Source of the DNA: Triticum aestivum
Lineage: Eukaryota > Streptophyta > Magnoliopsida > Poales > Poaceae
Assembly (NCBI RefSeq): GCF_018294505.1
Contig: NC_057811.1
Coordinates: 409,946,968-410,010,967 of the forward strand
DNA length: 64,000 bases
Direction: 5' to 3'
Below the pieces are notes generated by a model, which saw nothing but the letters and a program-made list of their open reading frames with translations, was not told the DNA's origin and ran no database searches. This document shows positions 1 through 11,236 of the stretch, piece after piece. Every line of letters begins with the position of its first letter. The stretch's first letter is position 1. The position numbers were made by a program, and so were the translations under genes.

Positions 1-1541
1 ATCTATAATTTTTGATTGTTCCAATGCTATTATATTATCTATTTTGGATGTTCAATGGGCTTTATTATACAATTTTATATTATTTTTGGGACTAACCTAT
101 TAACCGGAGGCCCAGCCCAAATTGCTGTTTTTTTGCCTATTTCAGTGTTTCGAAGGAAGGGAATATCAAACGGAGTCCAAACGGAATGAAACCTTCGGGA
201 ACGTGATTTTCTGAACAAACGTGATCCAGAGGACTTGGAGTGGACGTCAAGCAATCAACGAGGAGGCCACGAGGCAGGGGGCGCGCCCTCCACCCTCGTG
301 GGCCCCTCGTGGCTCCACCGACCTACTTCTTCCTCCTATATATACCTACGTACCCCGAAAACATCAGGGGAGGAGCAAAAACCCTATTTCCACTGCCGCA
401 ACCTTCTGTACCCGTGAGATCCCATCTTGGGGCCTTTTCCGGCGCTCCGCCGGAGGGGGCATTGATCACGGAGGGCTTCTACATCAACACCATAGCCTCT
501 CCGATGATGTGTGAGTAGTTTACCTCAGACCTTCGGGTCCATAGTTATTAGCTAGATGGCTTCTTCTCTCTCTTTGGATCTCAATACAAAGTTCTCCTCG
601 ATTCTCTTGGAGATCTATTCGATGTAATCTTCTTTTGCGGTGTGTTTCTCGAGATCCGATGAATTGTGGGTTTATGATCAAGATTATCTATGAACAATAT
701 TTTGATCTCCTCTGAATTCTTTTATGTATGATTGGTTATCTTTGCATGTCTCTTCGAATTATCAGTTTGGTTTGGCCTACTAGATTGATCTTTCTTGCAA
801 TGGGAGAAGTGCTTAGCTTTGGGTTCAATCTTGCGGTGCTCGATCCCAGTGACAGTAGGGGAAACGACACGTATTGTATTGTTGCCATCGAGGATAAAAA
901 GATGGGGTTTATATCATATTGCATGAGTTTATCCCTCTACATCATGTCATCTTGCTTAAAGCGTTACTCCGTTCTTATGAACTTAATACTCTAGATGCAT
1001 GCTGGATAGCAGTCGATGTGTGGAGTAATATTAGTAGATGCAGGCAGGAGTCGGTCTACTTGTCACGGACATGATGCCTATATACATGACCATACCTAGA
1101 TATTCTCATAACTATGCTGAGTTCTATCAATTGCTAGACAGTAATTTGTTTACCCACCGTAATACTTATGCTCTTGAGAGAAGCCACTAGTGAAACCTAT
1201 GGCCCCCGGGTCTATTCTCTATCATATTAATCTACCGCTATTTCTAATACCGTTTATTTTGCTTTCTTTACTTTTAGTCTTTATCATAAAAATACCAAAA
1301 ATATTATCTTATCATCTCTATCAGATCTAACTTTTGCAAGTGGCCGTGAAGGGAATGACAACCCCTTTATCGCGTTGGTTGCAAGGTTCTTATTTGTTTG
1401 TGTAGGTGCGTGGGACTTGAGCGTGGTCTCCTACTGGATTGATACCTTGGTTCTCAAAAACTGAGGGAAATACTTACGCTACTTTACTGCATCACCCTTT
1501 CCTCTTCAAGGGAAAACCAACGCAGTGCTCAAGAGGTAGCA
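1..1541 (+). mobile_element. 3' part of a Gypsy-like LTR (Sabrina/Wham-type by memory)
   Basis: This is an LTR read on the plus strand and cut off by the window start. It has a TATA box (337-344), a pyrimidine-rich leader and a canonical ending in CA at 1541. The sequence type (tail with 'ctgagggaaatacttacg' then 'gtgctcaagaggtagca') is one I remember as very common in wheat Gypsy LTRs, but the family name is uncertain. LINE coding sequence starts at 1542 with no spacer, so the LTR probably inserted into the LINE. It could be a solo LTR or the 3' LTR of a full element; the 5' side is outside the window. Small reading frames here (221-518, 728-994) look like chance. Confidence 0.7.
337..344 (+). 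promoter_or_regulatory. TATA box of the Gypsy-like LTR
   Basis: TATATATA lies after a GC-rich stretch and before a leader beginning 'ctacgtaccccgaaaac'. The position fits an LTR U3/R boundary. Activity is inferred, not shown. Confidence 0.5.
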
Positions 1542-2161
1542 CTTGCTCTGCTGCTGCTATGTTGGCTCACAAACATGTTGCAGGTGATGTAAACCAGAAC
1601 AAGTCGGTGATGCTTGGTGCGGCTGATGGCGCTAGGTACACTGGGGCAAAGGAGGCTGACCAGGGTGCTCTACCTCTAGTTGCGGCAAAGGTGCTGCCGG
1701 CTGATGGTGGCTCAACAGGCGTCCTTGCTGGTTTGGCCAGGAGTGCTTCCTGGCTGGACTTTGATGAAAATGGAGCTGAATCAAAATGGGACCGATGGAA
1801 AAGAATGTACAGAGAGGAGCAAGTGGAGCGTGCTGCAGTTCATGGTGTGTGTGCTAAGCATGTCAAGTTTGGGGTTCCCACTCCCCCAAATAGTGGCAGT
1901 GAGTTATCTAGTCGTAAGGTCGCCTATGCTGCCATCCTAGAGAGCACGGCGGGAAGTAAGAGGCGTCGTTCTGAAGATCAAGGCTTAGTTTTTACTATGA
2001 ATAGCAATAGCTCTGAGAGTTTAGAGTATAAGAGTGAAAATGACATCTCTGTAACTTGTAAAAGAGTGTGTGGTGAGAGGGTTGAGGCTGTAGTAGGTGC
2101 CGATGGGGCTATGGTTCATGTAACTAAAGATAGATGGGGGAGAGGAGGAGAGAATCTGTAG
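1542..2161 (+). pseudogene. LINE ORF1 C-terminal remnant
   Basis: An open frame runs from inside the LTR (1439) to the stop at 2159-2161, but only the part after 1541 is LINE. It is a basic, Ser-rich segment without a visible zinc knuckle. It contains a clear SWLDFDENG-like stretch and a KRRRS basic patch, as in linker regions of plant LINE ORF1 proteins, which bind RNA. The apparent start at 1439 is an artefact of the LTR frame running into the LINE. ORF2 begins about 100 bases downstream, the usual ORF1/ORF2 spacing in such elements. The ORF1 call rests mainly on position. Confidence 0.55.
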
Positions 2162-2258
2162 GAGAGGAAAAGGAGGAAGGTGGCACTCCTAAGGAAGCAA
2201 CCGGCCCTGGGGTTGCCGGTCAACTGACGGGCGCGTTTGATGACGCCCGTCAGGAGCC

Positions 2259-3269
2259 ATGAAAATCCTTAGTTGGAACTGTTGAGGGCTGGGACAACCT
2301 CGTACGGTTCAGGAGCTTGTGTGTCTGACTAAGACGCACCGTCCCAATGTTATCTTTCTTTCGGAAACTAGAAAAAATAAAGAATATGTTGAGCTTTTGC
2401 GGTACCGGTTGGGTATGAATAATGTGTTTACTGTTTCTGGCCATGGTAAAGGTGGAGGTCTAGTCGTGTTTTGGGATGGAGCATATTCTTGTGAGCTAAA
2501 CAAATATGGTGAACATTTTATGGACATGTACGTCAACAAGGGTGATGGTACAAAGTGGAGGTGCACATTTATTTATGGAGAGCCTAAGGCGAGCCAGAGG
2601 TATGTTATGTGGGATGTTTTGAGGCGGATTAAACCTCTTGGTGTTGGACTTGGTTTATGATGGGGGATTTTAATGAAACTATGTGGCAAAATGAACATTT
2701 CTCTCGACATAAGAGATCTCCTAGACTCATGGCTAACTTTCATGAAGTTCTGTCGGAGTGCAATTTATTTGATTTGGGCTTTCAAGGTGCTCCGTGGACA
2801 TATAATAATATGCAAGAGGGCAACAAGAATGTTAAGGTACGTCTTGACCGTGCAGTGGCATGCCCTCTTTGGTCTTCTATTTTTCCCTCAATGTAAGGTC
2901 TCCCATAGCTACAGATCTGATCATTGCCCCATTTTAATTGAGTTGATGGGTAATGCTCGGGAGGGGAGGTTTGCTAGAGAGTTGAAATATGAATCTTACT
3001 GGGAGAGGGAAGGTCGTGTTTGGAATGAACAGATTAATGATTGTTGGAATAGAGGAATAAATATAAAGGATCTGAAAGATGTTGCCAATAATTTAGAAAA
3101 ATTAATGAAATCTCTTCATGGATGGAGTCGGGTGCATATTGGGTATCTGCCTAAGAAACTTGACTGGGCTCGTAAGAGACTAGACATTTTGTTAAATAGA
3201 ACAGATCATTCTGCTGTGTTGGAAAGAAAGAAAATTCTAGGGGAGATGGATGAACTTCTTATCAGGTAA
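2259..3269 (+). pseudogene. LINE ORF2, endonuclease domain (broken)
   Basis: ORF2 starts with MKILSWNC at 2259, the typical start of plant L1 endonuclease domains, where the next residue is normally Arg (WNCRGLG). Here codon 9 (2283-2285) is TGA, one C-to-T change from CGA. The frame then gives SETR, a GGG(L)VVFWDG stretch, and MMGDFNE (about 2657-2677), part of the endonuclease active site. SDHCPI, the C-terminal catalytic Asp/His motif, follows at about 2916-2935. Frameshifts occur near 2645 and 2893. The frame then stays open to TAA at 3267-3269, within a region homologous to the linker before the reverse transcriptase. The domain would have nicked target DNA for target-primed reverse transcription. 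Confidence 0.85.
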
Positions 3270-5170
3270 GAAATATTGTGGAAGCAGAGATCTCGTCTGG
3301 ACAAGATTAAAGGGGGAGATCATAATACAAAATATTTTCAGCGAAAAGCTTCCTGGAGAGCAAAAAAAATTCTATTTCGGCTCTTAGGAAGGATGATGGT
3401 TGTCTCACGGAAAATCTGGAGGAAATGAAAGGTATCCAAACTCGTTTTTTAAACAACTTTATTCTTGTGATGCTTCGGTCGATCCATCCCACATTATTTC
3501 ATTAGTCAAGCCCCGTGTGACTAATGACATGAATGATGATTTATGTAAACCTTTTACGGAAAAAGAAATAAGTGACGCCCTTTTTCAAATGGGACCATTA
3601 AAAGCGCCAGGGCCAGATGGCTTTCCTGCAAGGTTTTTTCAGCGGAATTGGGGTCTAATCAAAGATGATATTGTCAAGGCTGTGCAGCAGTTTTTTATCT
3701 CTGGAATTATGCCTGATGGTATTAATAATACAACTATTGTTCTCATCCCGAAGATCAAGAGTCCCCAAACAATCAAAGATTTCAGGCCGATCAGTTTGTG
3801 CAATGTTATCTACAAGATTATTTCCAAGTGTCTTGTTAACAGGTTGCGACCGCTCCTCGATGGTATGATTTCCCCTACCCAAAGTGCGTTTATTCTGGGA
3901 AGGTTAGTTTCTGATAATGCTCTTATAGCCTTTGAATGTATGCAATCGTTAAGTACGCTTAAGGATTCAAGAGGGGAATATTGTGCTTATAAGTTGGACC
4001 TAGCCAAAGCCTATGACCGTGTGGATTGGCAATTTTTGCAAAGTATGATGGGTGCGTTGGGTTTTGCGCCGCAATGGATTAAATGGGTTATGACCTGTGT
4101 TACTTCGGTGAAATCTGCGGTGCGCTTTAATGGTCATTTGCTGCAGTCGTTCTCACCTTCTCAGGGGCTCAGGCAGGGAGATCCTTTATCTCCATATTTG
4201 TTCTTATTTGTGGCCGAGGCGCTTTCTTTGTTGCTTAATGACGCATGTGCCAGGGGAGTCCTCCAGGAAATCAGACTGACTAGACGAGCGCCTGGTATTT
4301 CTCACTTGTTATTTGCAGATGATAGTCTGCTATTTTTCAAGGGTTCTTTTGATCAAGCTTTAGCAATTAAAGATATACTGACGGTGTATGAGAAGGGAAC
4401 TGGACAGATGTTAAGCCCTGATAAATGTTCCATAATGTTTGGGAAAAAATGCATCTTGGAGAAACAAGTGACTATTATGGTCATTGTTGAGGAAATCGTT
4501 AACTGGTAGCTGCTCGGTTGGCTGGCGAGTAGGGGATTAATCGGCTAATTGGCAAGTTAATCAGCCATTTAATCAATTAATCGGACGATTTTTCAGTTTA
4601 TCGGCTACTCGGTAACCCTACAAGTAGGGATTAATCGGCAAGTTAACTGGTCAATCGGATGAATTCTTGAACAGGGATTATGGTTATCTTAAAAATTACT
4701 GTGGAGGGGTTCGAGGATAAATATCTTGGATTACCAGTCCAAGAGGGTAGAATGAAGGCCGGTATGTTTCAGTATACTAAAGATAAGTTTTTGAAAAGGC
4801 TTTCTGACTGGGTTAAAAAATATGCTTCTTGTGGAGTCAAGGAAGATTTAATCAAAACAGTAATTCAGGATCTAACTGTGTACGCTATGGGGATTTTCAA
4901 ATTTCCGGCTTCCCTTTGTGAGGAGTTAGCCCAGATTATAAGGAACTTTTGGTGGGGAGATGAAGAAGAAAGAAGAAAAACTCATTGGTTGGCATGGGAC
5001 AAACTAAAAAGACCAAAAGGTAAGGGTGGGATGGGTTTCCGTGATCTCGGGCTTTTTAATCAAGCTCTTTTGGCCAAACAGGCATGGCGGTTGTTGGTTT
5101 ACCCGGATTCGCTATGTGCGAAGTTGATGAAGGCAAAGTATTACCCTCAGGGACATATGCTAGTACTGTG
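3270..5170 (+). pseudogene. LINE ORF2, reverse transcriptase domain (broken, MITE-interrupted)
   Basis: After the stop at 3267 the frame continues as WKQRSR and GDHNTKYF, typical of the linker before the RT. It shifts at A8 (3362-3369) and T6 (3445-3450) before the RT core. The core is open from 3400 to the MITE and shows, in order, KAPGPDGFPARFF, FRPISLCNVIYKI, QSAFILGR, KLDLAKAYDRVDW (first catalytic Asp), QGLRQGDPLSPYLF and HLLFADDS (the catalytic Asp pair). A MITE at 4482-4676 breaks the frame. Across it, the 203-base insertion plus target duplication separates two in-phase halves. The second half gives DKYLGLPV and continues to a stop at 5171, with a frameshift near 5150. Confidence 0.92.
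4482..4676. mobile_element. hAT-like MITE inside the LINE RT domain
   Basis: The 195-bp insert is flanked by perfect 8-bp direct repeats ATTATGGT (4474-4481 and 4677-4684). Its ends form imperfect inverted repeats: CATTGTTGAGGAAATCGT against CCCTGTTCAAGAATTCAT, about 12 of 18 matching. It has no coding capacity and contains repeated 'aatcgg' and 'gttaactggt' words. Eight-base target duplication is the hallmark of hAT elements; the superfamily call rests on that and is inference. Confidence 0.75.
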
Positions 5171-6603
5171 ACTTGGCAAGGTATTACACATGGCCTGGAA
5201 CTTCTTAAGAAGGGGATCATTTGGCGGGTATGTGATGGATCTAGTATTAATATATGGAGGGATAATTGGATACCTAGGAGGCATGGCCTAAAAATCTCAG
5301 CTAGAAGGCACAATACCATGTTGAAATTGGTATCTGATTTATTCATGAGCGGCTGTAAGTGCTGGGATGAAAATTTGATCAAGTATCTATTCTATCCACA
5401 TGATGCGGAGGAAATTCTTAAGATTCGTATTCAGGCCTCTAGGGATGGGGATTTTGTTGCGTGGCACCATGAGAAGAATGGTATATTTTCTATTAAAAGT
5501 GCGTACAATTTTGCGCTTTATTTGAAGGATAGCCAGGATCCTGTTGGCCAATCTAGTGGCGAACCAGAGGGGGAAAGAGGGATTTGGGAGATAATATGGA
5601 AGGCTAATATACCTCAGAAAATCAAGATTTTTGCCTGGCGAGCTGCTACCAATAGCTTGGCGGTCCAGATGAATAGAGTTAAGCACCATCAGACTGATTC
5701 ATGTATATGTTCTATTTGTGGGGCTCAAGATGAAGACATCTTTCATGCTCTGGTGAGTTGTTCAAAAGCTCGTGCTCTTCAAATGGCCGTGAGAGAATGG
5801 TGGAATATTCCGGATGAAGAATTCTTCAAGTGCACTGGACCAGATTGGTTATTGATTTTGTTGGCGCAATTGGGTTTGCGGCAGAGGGAGCAAATCCTGT
5901 TTCTTTTCTGGCGAGCATGGCACTTGAGAAATGATTTAATTTTTGGGAAGGGGAAAGAATCCGTTAATGCTCTGCACATTTTGTGGACAATTTTTGGACC
6001 ACTTTTATGTCTAGTCATGACACCGCTCAATTGGACGCTAGCAACAAAGGTAAGGAGAAGGTGAGCGGAGTTGTAGCGGATTACACACTGTTAAAAGATC
6101 ATGTGGTGTGGACTCCTCCCCCTAATGATCATATCAAGATCAATGTTGACGCCAGTTTTGTGGAGAGTACTAATGCAACCGGTGTGGGGGTCGTAGCTCG
6201 TAATTCTTCTGGAGATATTATTGTTTCTTCGTGGGACTTTATTGACCGGTGTACCAGTGTGAATGAAGCTGAGCTCCGCACCTGCCTCGCAAGACTTTAT
6301 ATAGGTATCACCCTTCACCAATCTATTATTTTAGAGATTGACTGTGCTTTCGTACATTCGTTTCTTGCAAATGAGAAGCTTGACAGGTCCCCTCCGGCTG
6401 ATCTGATGGATGAGCCTCTGAGTATATCTAGGATGATCCAAAATTTTAATATTGCAAAGATAAGTCGGACTGCCAACGGGGTGGCACATGAGATTGCTAA
6501 GTTTAGCTTTAGTACTAGGTCCGATGGGATTCTTTTTAATTCTGTTCCGCCCTGCGTGGTGTATGCTGTAACGAATGATTGTAAGAACTTTTCTTTGACT
6601 TAA
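5150..6603 (+). pseudogene. LINE ORF2 C-terminus: zinc-finger-like region and RNase H (broken)
   Basis: The frame open from about 5084 (true homology from about 5150) gives WRVCDGSSINIWRDNWIPR. It then gives FAWRAATNSLAVQ with a C-x2-C...H...C arrangement (CSICGAQDEDIFHALVSC), as in the RT-associated zinc-binding region of plant LINEs. A frameshift near 5980 leads to an RNase H domain of the RVT_3 type in the frame 5983-6603. Candidate catalytic acids are in INVDASF, NEAELRT and LEIDCAFV, and an ANGVAHEIAKF helix follows. The native stop is TAA at 6601-6603, 21 bases before the oligo-A tail. The RNase H frame has no internal stop and is the best preserved part with the RT core. Confidence 0.88.
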
Positions 6604-6631
6604 TTAATAAATGTGGTGTTTTTCAAAAAAA

Positions 6632-8096
6632 TAGAATTTGCTATCCTTCAGAAAAGGCGTATCCATTTATTAGATGGAAATTCATGGATGATAGTGCCTA
6701 GTCGGCAGTCTTGGCCTACAAGGTACAATTTTCACTAGCCACGACCACCATGATGAATACTACTGTGTTGAAAGTATGGACATTGTCGAAATGTAAATTC
6801 TTTGAATGTTTGAACAAAATCTGAAAACAATTAGCACATTGAGACAACAAGAATCAATGTTGTCACAAAAATTCAAATCAAAATTTGAAATACATCTTAA
6901 GATACATAAATGTGAAACATGTTACTAAAGGAGATAATGAGCGAAATCTAAAGCACAACTTATGTTACATTCTATCCAGCGTGAAATTTGTCATTTTTGT
7001 ATCATGACCAATGTTTCAAATTTTGATTGAAATTTTGTGTCAACATTGATTGATGTTGTGTGAATGCGTTGATTTTTTCAGAAAATCTTCAACATTAAAA
7101 ATGTGTTACGGGAGTTTGGTGCACAATCAAGAATACCAGATATCGTCCCCCCCCCCCTGCCCCCAAGCAAGTTTTGAAAACAAAGGTGCGTGCACTTTTC
7201 AAAAAGCCCGCTATTCCATAGGAATACATACCACACAAAAAATCAATGGCTCGATATACAAGGTGTCAATTTAATGCTTGGGAAATCTATGACGCAATCG
7301 AAACTTGGTGGACCGTCATTACAAAACAATCATCTATTAGAAAGCCCGTTGGCTTCCCTTGTTAAGGGTATTCTAACACATCGCAACCTCCTTACAATAA
7401 TTGTCAACACAATTAAGGAAGAGGCAACATTTTGGGGGTTGGCGGGTGCAAAATACTCGTGTTACTTAATACCGGGAGAGTGGGATTCAGTTTGAGACAT
7501 TAGCCATTGCCTTGGCAAGCATGTTGAAACTTTTTAATCGACAAAAATGTCAAGTTTTCTCCATTGTTCCGAAAAAATAAGATGAAGACTACTTGAAGTA
7601 AGTGGCATAATTTCCCAAACGCAGAGAGCAGTAGCTCTCTTGTTTCACCAAACTTTTCTTAGGAAAATATTGCTAGCTAGTTACCACTAAGATGCCATAC
7701 CAAATGTAAGTTGCCATCTACTTCTAAAGGCTGCTAAATAATTTTGTGTTACACTGCATGTTTGTTTAAGCACCATAAAATGACTTCTGGATACACATTG
7801 GGCATTTTCGGTTAACCCCCATACGAGTTAGCCTAGTATACATCATGCCTTCATGCCACATCTCCAAATTCCCTCTCGCCTTCCACCTTGTCCATTGTTC
7901 AAATCTAAACGTTGAGAGAACATGGGCTGCACTTGAACTTCAACATTTTTTTCTTTCAAATTTAACATGTTCACCTATAATTATAATTATAATTTTGAGA
8001 ACATATCCCAACATGCCACTATAATTTAAATTTAAATTACCTACGCCCGGTCTTAGCCTTGACAGACCTTCAATTTGGCACCATATCAAATTGTAC
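6632..8096. other. Unassigned AT-rich DNA with a fold-back repeat
   Basis: I see no gene here. A fold-back repeat occupies about 6801-7100 (separate entry). A C9 run lies near 7149. A short frame at 7190-7495 ends in a segment (IKEEATFWGLAGAKY) that vaguely recalls LINE C-termini, but it is too short to call. The rest is unassigned. Confidence 0.5.
6801..7100. repeat. Fold-back (long inverted repeat), MITE-like
   Basis: The left arm (6801-6893, containing 'caatgttgtcacaaaa') and the right arm (about 7013-7100, reverse complement containing 'caatgttgacacaaaa') pair at roughly 80% over about 75-90 bp around a loop of about 120 bp. The loop is noncoding. No convincing target duplication was seen, so the exact ends are uncertain. 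Confidence 0.65.
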
Positions 8097-8990
8097 TAGA
8101 GGCTAATGCATGCTTCGCCGCACCGTTCTTCACTCATGTGATTTTTTTCTCTGGTAGGTTATTGTGGTCGATTGTTCCATTTTTATTTTATCTACGTTGG
8201 CTTGGATTTTAAATATGTTTCCGCATTTTTTTTCATTTGTATATCTTGTTGGGCTCGAGATGATATTTGTTTTCAGAGGAGAGTGAAGCTTTTAGATGTG
8301 TGGTTATGGTGTCAATGCACTTTTCGACCTCAGTGTGAGCTCGTGGTGGTTGTGTGCGCCCATTGGGACGTCTTATTTCATGTCGAAACCATGTAATTAT
8401 TACTGTCACCAATGAAGCTCTCACTTGCTTAGTTTTTTTCCGCTCGCTTCATTGCTAGATCAGAAAAATACCGGCTATCATATTTTTTCTATTTGAAAAA
8501 GTTCACATATTTTCAAAAAATATTAAATAAAAAATGTTACGAATTAAAAACTTGAATTTTATCATTATTTTTTGCAAATTTAAAATATACATTTGGATTT
8601 CAAACAATGTTAATGAATTTGAAAAATGATCACAAATTTAAAATGCTCAAAAAATTTAAACAAATTCATCAATTTTAATTTTTTTATGAATTCAAAAAAA
8701 ATGTATGCGAATTCTAAAAAAGATTCGTAGTTTTAAAAAATGTTTAGAACTTGTAATAAATATTCGTGAATTAAAATGTGAAAAAATGGAAAAAGAAAAA
8801 ACAAACAAGAAGAGGAAAAAAATAGGGAAAAAACAACAACTAAAACCGGTAAAAAACGTAGAAAAAACCAGGCAATACCTTCTCAAAACCAATAAATTGA
8901 CCAGCCCGGCGAGATATACTCTTACAGGGTCGGGCCCATACATTCCCCACAACCCCCATGCACAACGAGGCTCCAAATCGATTGAGCTTA
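8097..8990 (+). repeat. Paralogous repeat unit, copy 1
   Basis: It begins 'actagaggctaatgc', runs through a moderately conserved 300-bp segment and an AT-rich tail (8460-8870), and ends with 'aaccaggcaata' and GC-rich DNA. A diverged copy follows at 11237. The two would be in tandem but for the solo LTR between them. No long open frame is present, and I do not recognise the source. Confidence 0.6.
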
Positions 8991-9329
8991 GTGTTGGAAA
9001 TATGCTCTAGATGTAATAACTAAGATACTATTTATTTCCAATTATGATTAATATTTATATTCTACGATATAGCTGTTATGGCTCTCGAGCCTGCGAAAAC
9101 CAAGAGGCTGAGAGGAAAACTCACGTGCATATGTAGAGTTATAAATAGTAAAATAATATTCCTAGTCTTGCCTCTAGGATTAGCTCAAGTGTTGCATGAT
9201 GATTTGTTTTTCTGATCAAGGGCATAGTTAAGTGTAACGATGATGTCGACAACATTGAGGTCACTATGTTAAAAGAACACTCGTGTTGAATTGACCCAAG
9301 TTTGTGAGTAGGGCGTTTCGGTGCCCAGG

Positions 9330-9690
9330 CTCATCTGCACCTGGTTAGAAAAAAATCATAAAAAAAATTAAAAAACATTCAAAAATTCCAAATTTTTTTG
9401 TGCGGTAGACAATTTGGTGCGTGAGGCCCGCTCCAAATTTCAAGTCATTTGGACATCTGAGCAGCTCTCAGCAAAAAAGACAAATCGGGACAAAACAGTA
9501 CATGAACAGTAAACATTTTACAGACCCCCAATTTGTCTTTTTTGCTAAGATCTCATCAGATGTTCAAATGATTTGGAAATTGGAGCGGACCTCACGCATC
9601 AAATTTTCTACCGCACAAAAAAATTGGAATTTTATGAATTTTTCTAGTATTTGTTTTGATTTTTTTTTGTCAGCGCGGGTGCAGAGATGG
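9330..9690. mobile_element. Fold-back MITE inside the solo LTR
   Basis: Two arms of about 150 bp (about 9330-9480 and 9540-9690) are imperfect inverted copies. Both contain 'ttttttgtgcggtag', a 'gtgaggcccgctccaa'-type word and 'agcaaaaaagacaaat'. The outer ends share 'catctgcacc'/'catctctgcacc'. The centre lies near 9505. No clear target duplication was found, so the superfamily is unknown. Confidence 0.75.
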
Positions 9691-10169
9691 ATTTTCGCAA
9701 GTTTGTATGTCATACTAAGAGATGATTTCGTCATAAGTTTGTAGTCCATAACACGAGAAGTTAATGTATGCAAAATTCCTTAGACCATGAGAGTATCGGG
9801 TCACTTCATACTGGACGATGCACTTTGGGGTTGTTCTAACCTCAGCCGTAATAGGGTGATCATAAAGACAACTTATAGATTCATCGAAAATGTTTTCTTT
9901 ACTATAACATCCAAAATGTTTGATAAGGGACTTCATAGCTCGAGACTAGGATTTGCTCCTCCGGTGATGGAGAGGTATTCTTAGGACCTTGTGACGATAT
10001 CCATCATCATCTGGCTAGACACAACGTGACTTGATCACGGGGATGCTGGAACGGAAGAGAAAAGAGACAAAACCTGTAATGAGGAGACTGGCATGGTGAT
10101 AATGTGTTTGACTCAGGGGGATGCCGATATATCTCACCTTGGGTTTTGTAAAGTATCGCAAAGCAAAAT

Positions 10170-10371
10170 GAATATCATACGATAGCTATAGGTCTAGTCA
10201 ATAATCATCCTTGTGAGTATAGAGGTTAATATGTATGTGCATGGTTTCGTTATTGATCATTGAACAAAACGAATAGCATAGGGTAGCTATAGGTTCAGTC
10301 AATAATCGTTCATGTGGGTATAGGGTTCAATATGGATGTCCATGTTCCACTATTGGTCATTGAGCAAAAAG
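10170..10371 (+). repeat. Tandem duplication, about 101 bp x2
   Basis: Copies start at 10170 (gaatatcatacgatagctat) and 10271 (gaatagcatagggtagctat) and both end with 'cattgaacaaaa'-like sequence. They lie within the solo LTR. Confidence 0.7.
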
Positions 10372-11236
10372 CGTTTTAGGCATGTCTATATTTCAGCAAA
10401 CATGTAGGATCACACACTTAAGGCTTTACGATCTGTTGAGTACTATAGGAGCTAGGAGCATAGAAGAATATCACGAGAAAAGTTTTGGAGGTAACGGATT
10501 TTCTTAGAGAGAACCGAAAGTGTTTCGAGGAAACCAGAAGCATTTCAGAGAGAACTAGGAAGGTGGAAAAGTTCCAAAAGGGAAAATAATTATGTAAGAG
10601 CGCTCCTGGATTTACCCACAGCCGTCTGGAATTATAGGAGGCGCCTTGGGCTGCCCAAATAGGATAGGACTATTAGGGGCAGCTAGTTGGGCCTTAAGGC
10701 CCGATAGGGCGGGATCACCCCTTAGCCTTGGCCCCAAGTCACAACTTGGTGCAGCTAGGGTTGAGGGATGGGGCCCACCTCTTGGTTCGGCTCCACAGCA
10801 GGGGAGGCCCCTCTTCCAAGCTGCCCCCTCCCCGCCACTTAAAAACAACCATGGGGTGCCCCCCCTCTTTGGACATAGAAAATTCTCATCCATCTTGGCG
10901 CCCCTCTCTCCATCTAGTTCTCCAGAAAAATAAGAGAGGCCGCGCGGCTGGTCCTCCCTCTTCTATTTCTCCAGCAATGCCAAGCTCTGGACGGCGAAGC
11001 GCTACTAGATCGCTGATCTTGTAGGTGTGCAATCCATAGAGAGATCGTGCTTTTGTTCTTTGTTCAAGGTACTTCAAGAACAATCTACACCAACTCTTCT
11101 TCCGGTGCAACTCAAAATTGGTAATGATCAGATCTAACCTTCCATGCATCTTCATATTCATAGTGACCCCGGTTATTAACTCGTAGGGTGGAAAAAAGAT
11201 CTTGTTTTTTACTACATTTCCCAACACTTACTATCT

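Larger units (their letters stand above)
1542..6631 (+). mobile_element. L1-type plant LINE, decayed
   Basis: The parts occur in canonical LINE order: ORF1 C-terminal region, then ORF2 with AP endonuclease, reverse transcriptase, a zinc-finger-like RVT-associated region and RNase H, then a short 3' UTR and an oligo-A tail (6625-6631). ORF2 is broken by at least two in-frame stops and about six frameshifts. Several breaks sit in homopolymers, for example A8 at 3362-3369 and T6 at 3445-3450. The 5' side abuts the LTR ending at 1541, so the missing 5' part may lie left of the window. A 195-bp MITE sits at 4482-4676. It is not autonomous now. Confidence 0.9.
8992..11226 (+). mobile_element. Copia-type solo LTR
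   Basis: It starts TGTTGGAAATATGC and ends ATTTCCCAACA, so it has TG...CA ends of the Angela/BARE/Maximus type, and it has no internal domain. Five-base flanks CTTAG (8987-8991) and CTTAC (11227-11231) are a near-perfect target duplication, which supports a solo LTR formed by LTR-LTR recombination. It is 2,235 bp long because it carries a fold-back MITE (about 9330-9690) and a roughly 101-bp tandem duplication (10170-10371). Possible U3/R signals lie around 10838 (acttaaaaac). Its strong divergence from other LTRs here suggests age. Confidence 0.8.

Noticed and set aside
1439..1541. N-terminus of LINE ORF1 from the ATG at 1439
   Set aside because: These codons are LTR sequence that happens to be in frame. 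The LINE begins at 1542.
7190..7495. 101-codon frame as part of a second LINE
   Set aside because: Only a short C-terminal similarity impression, without RT or RNase H motifs.
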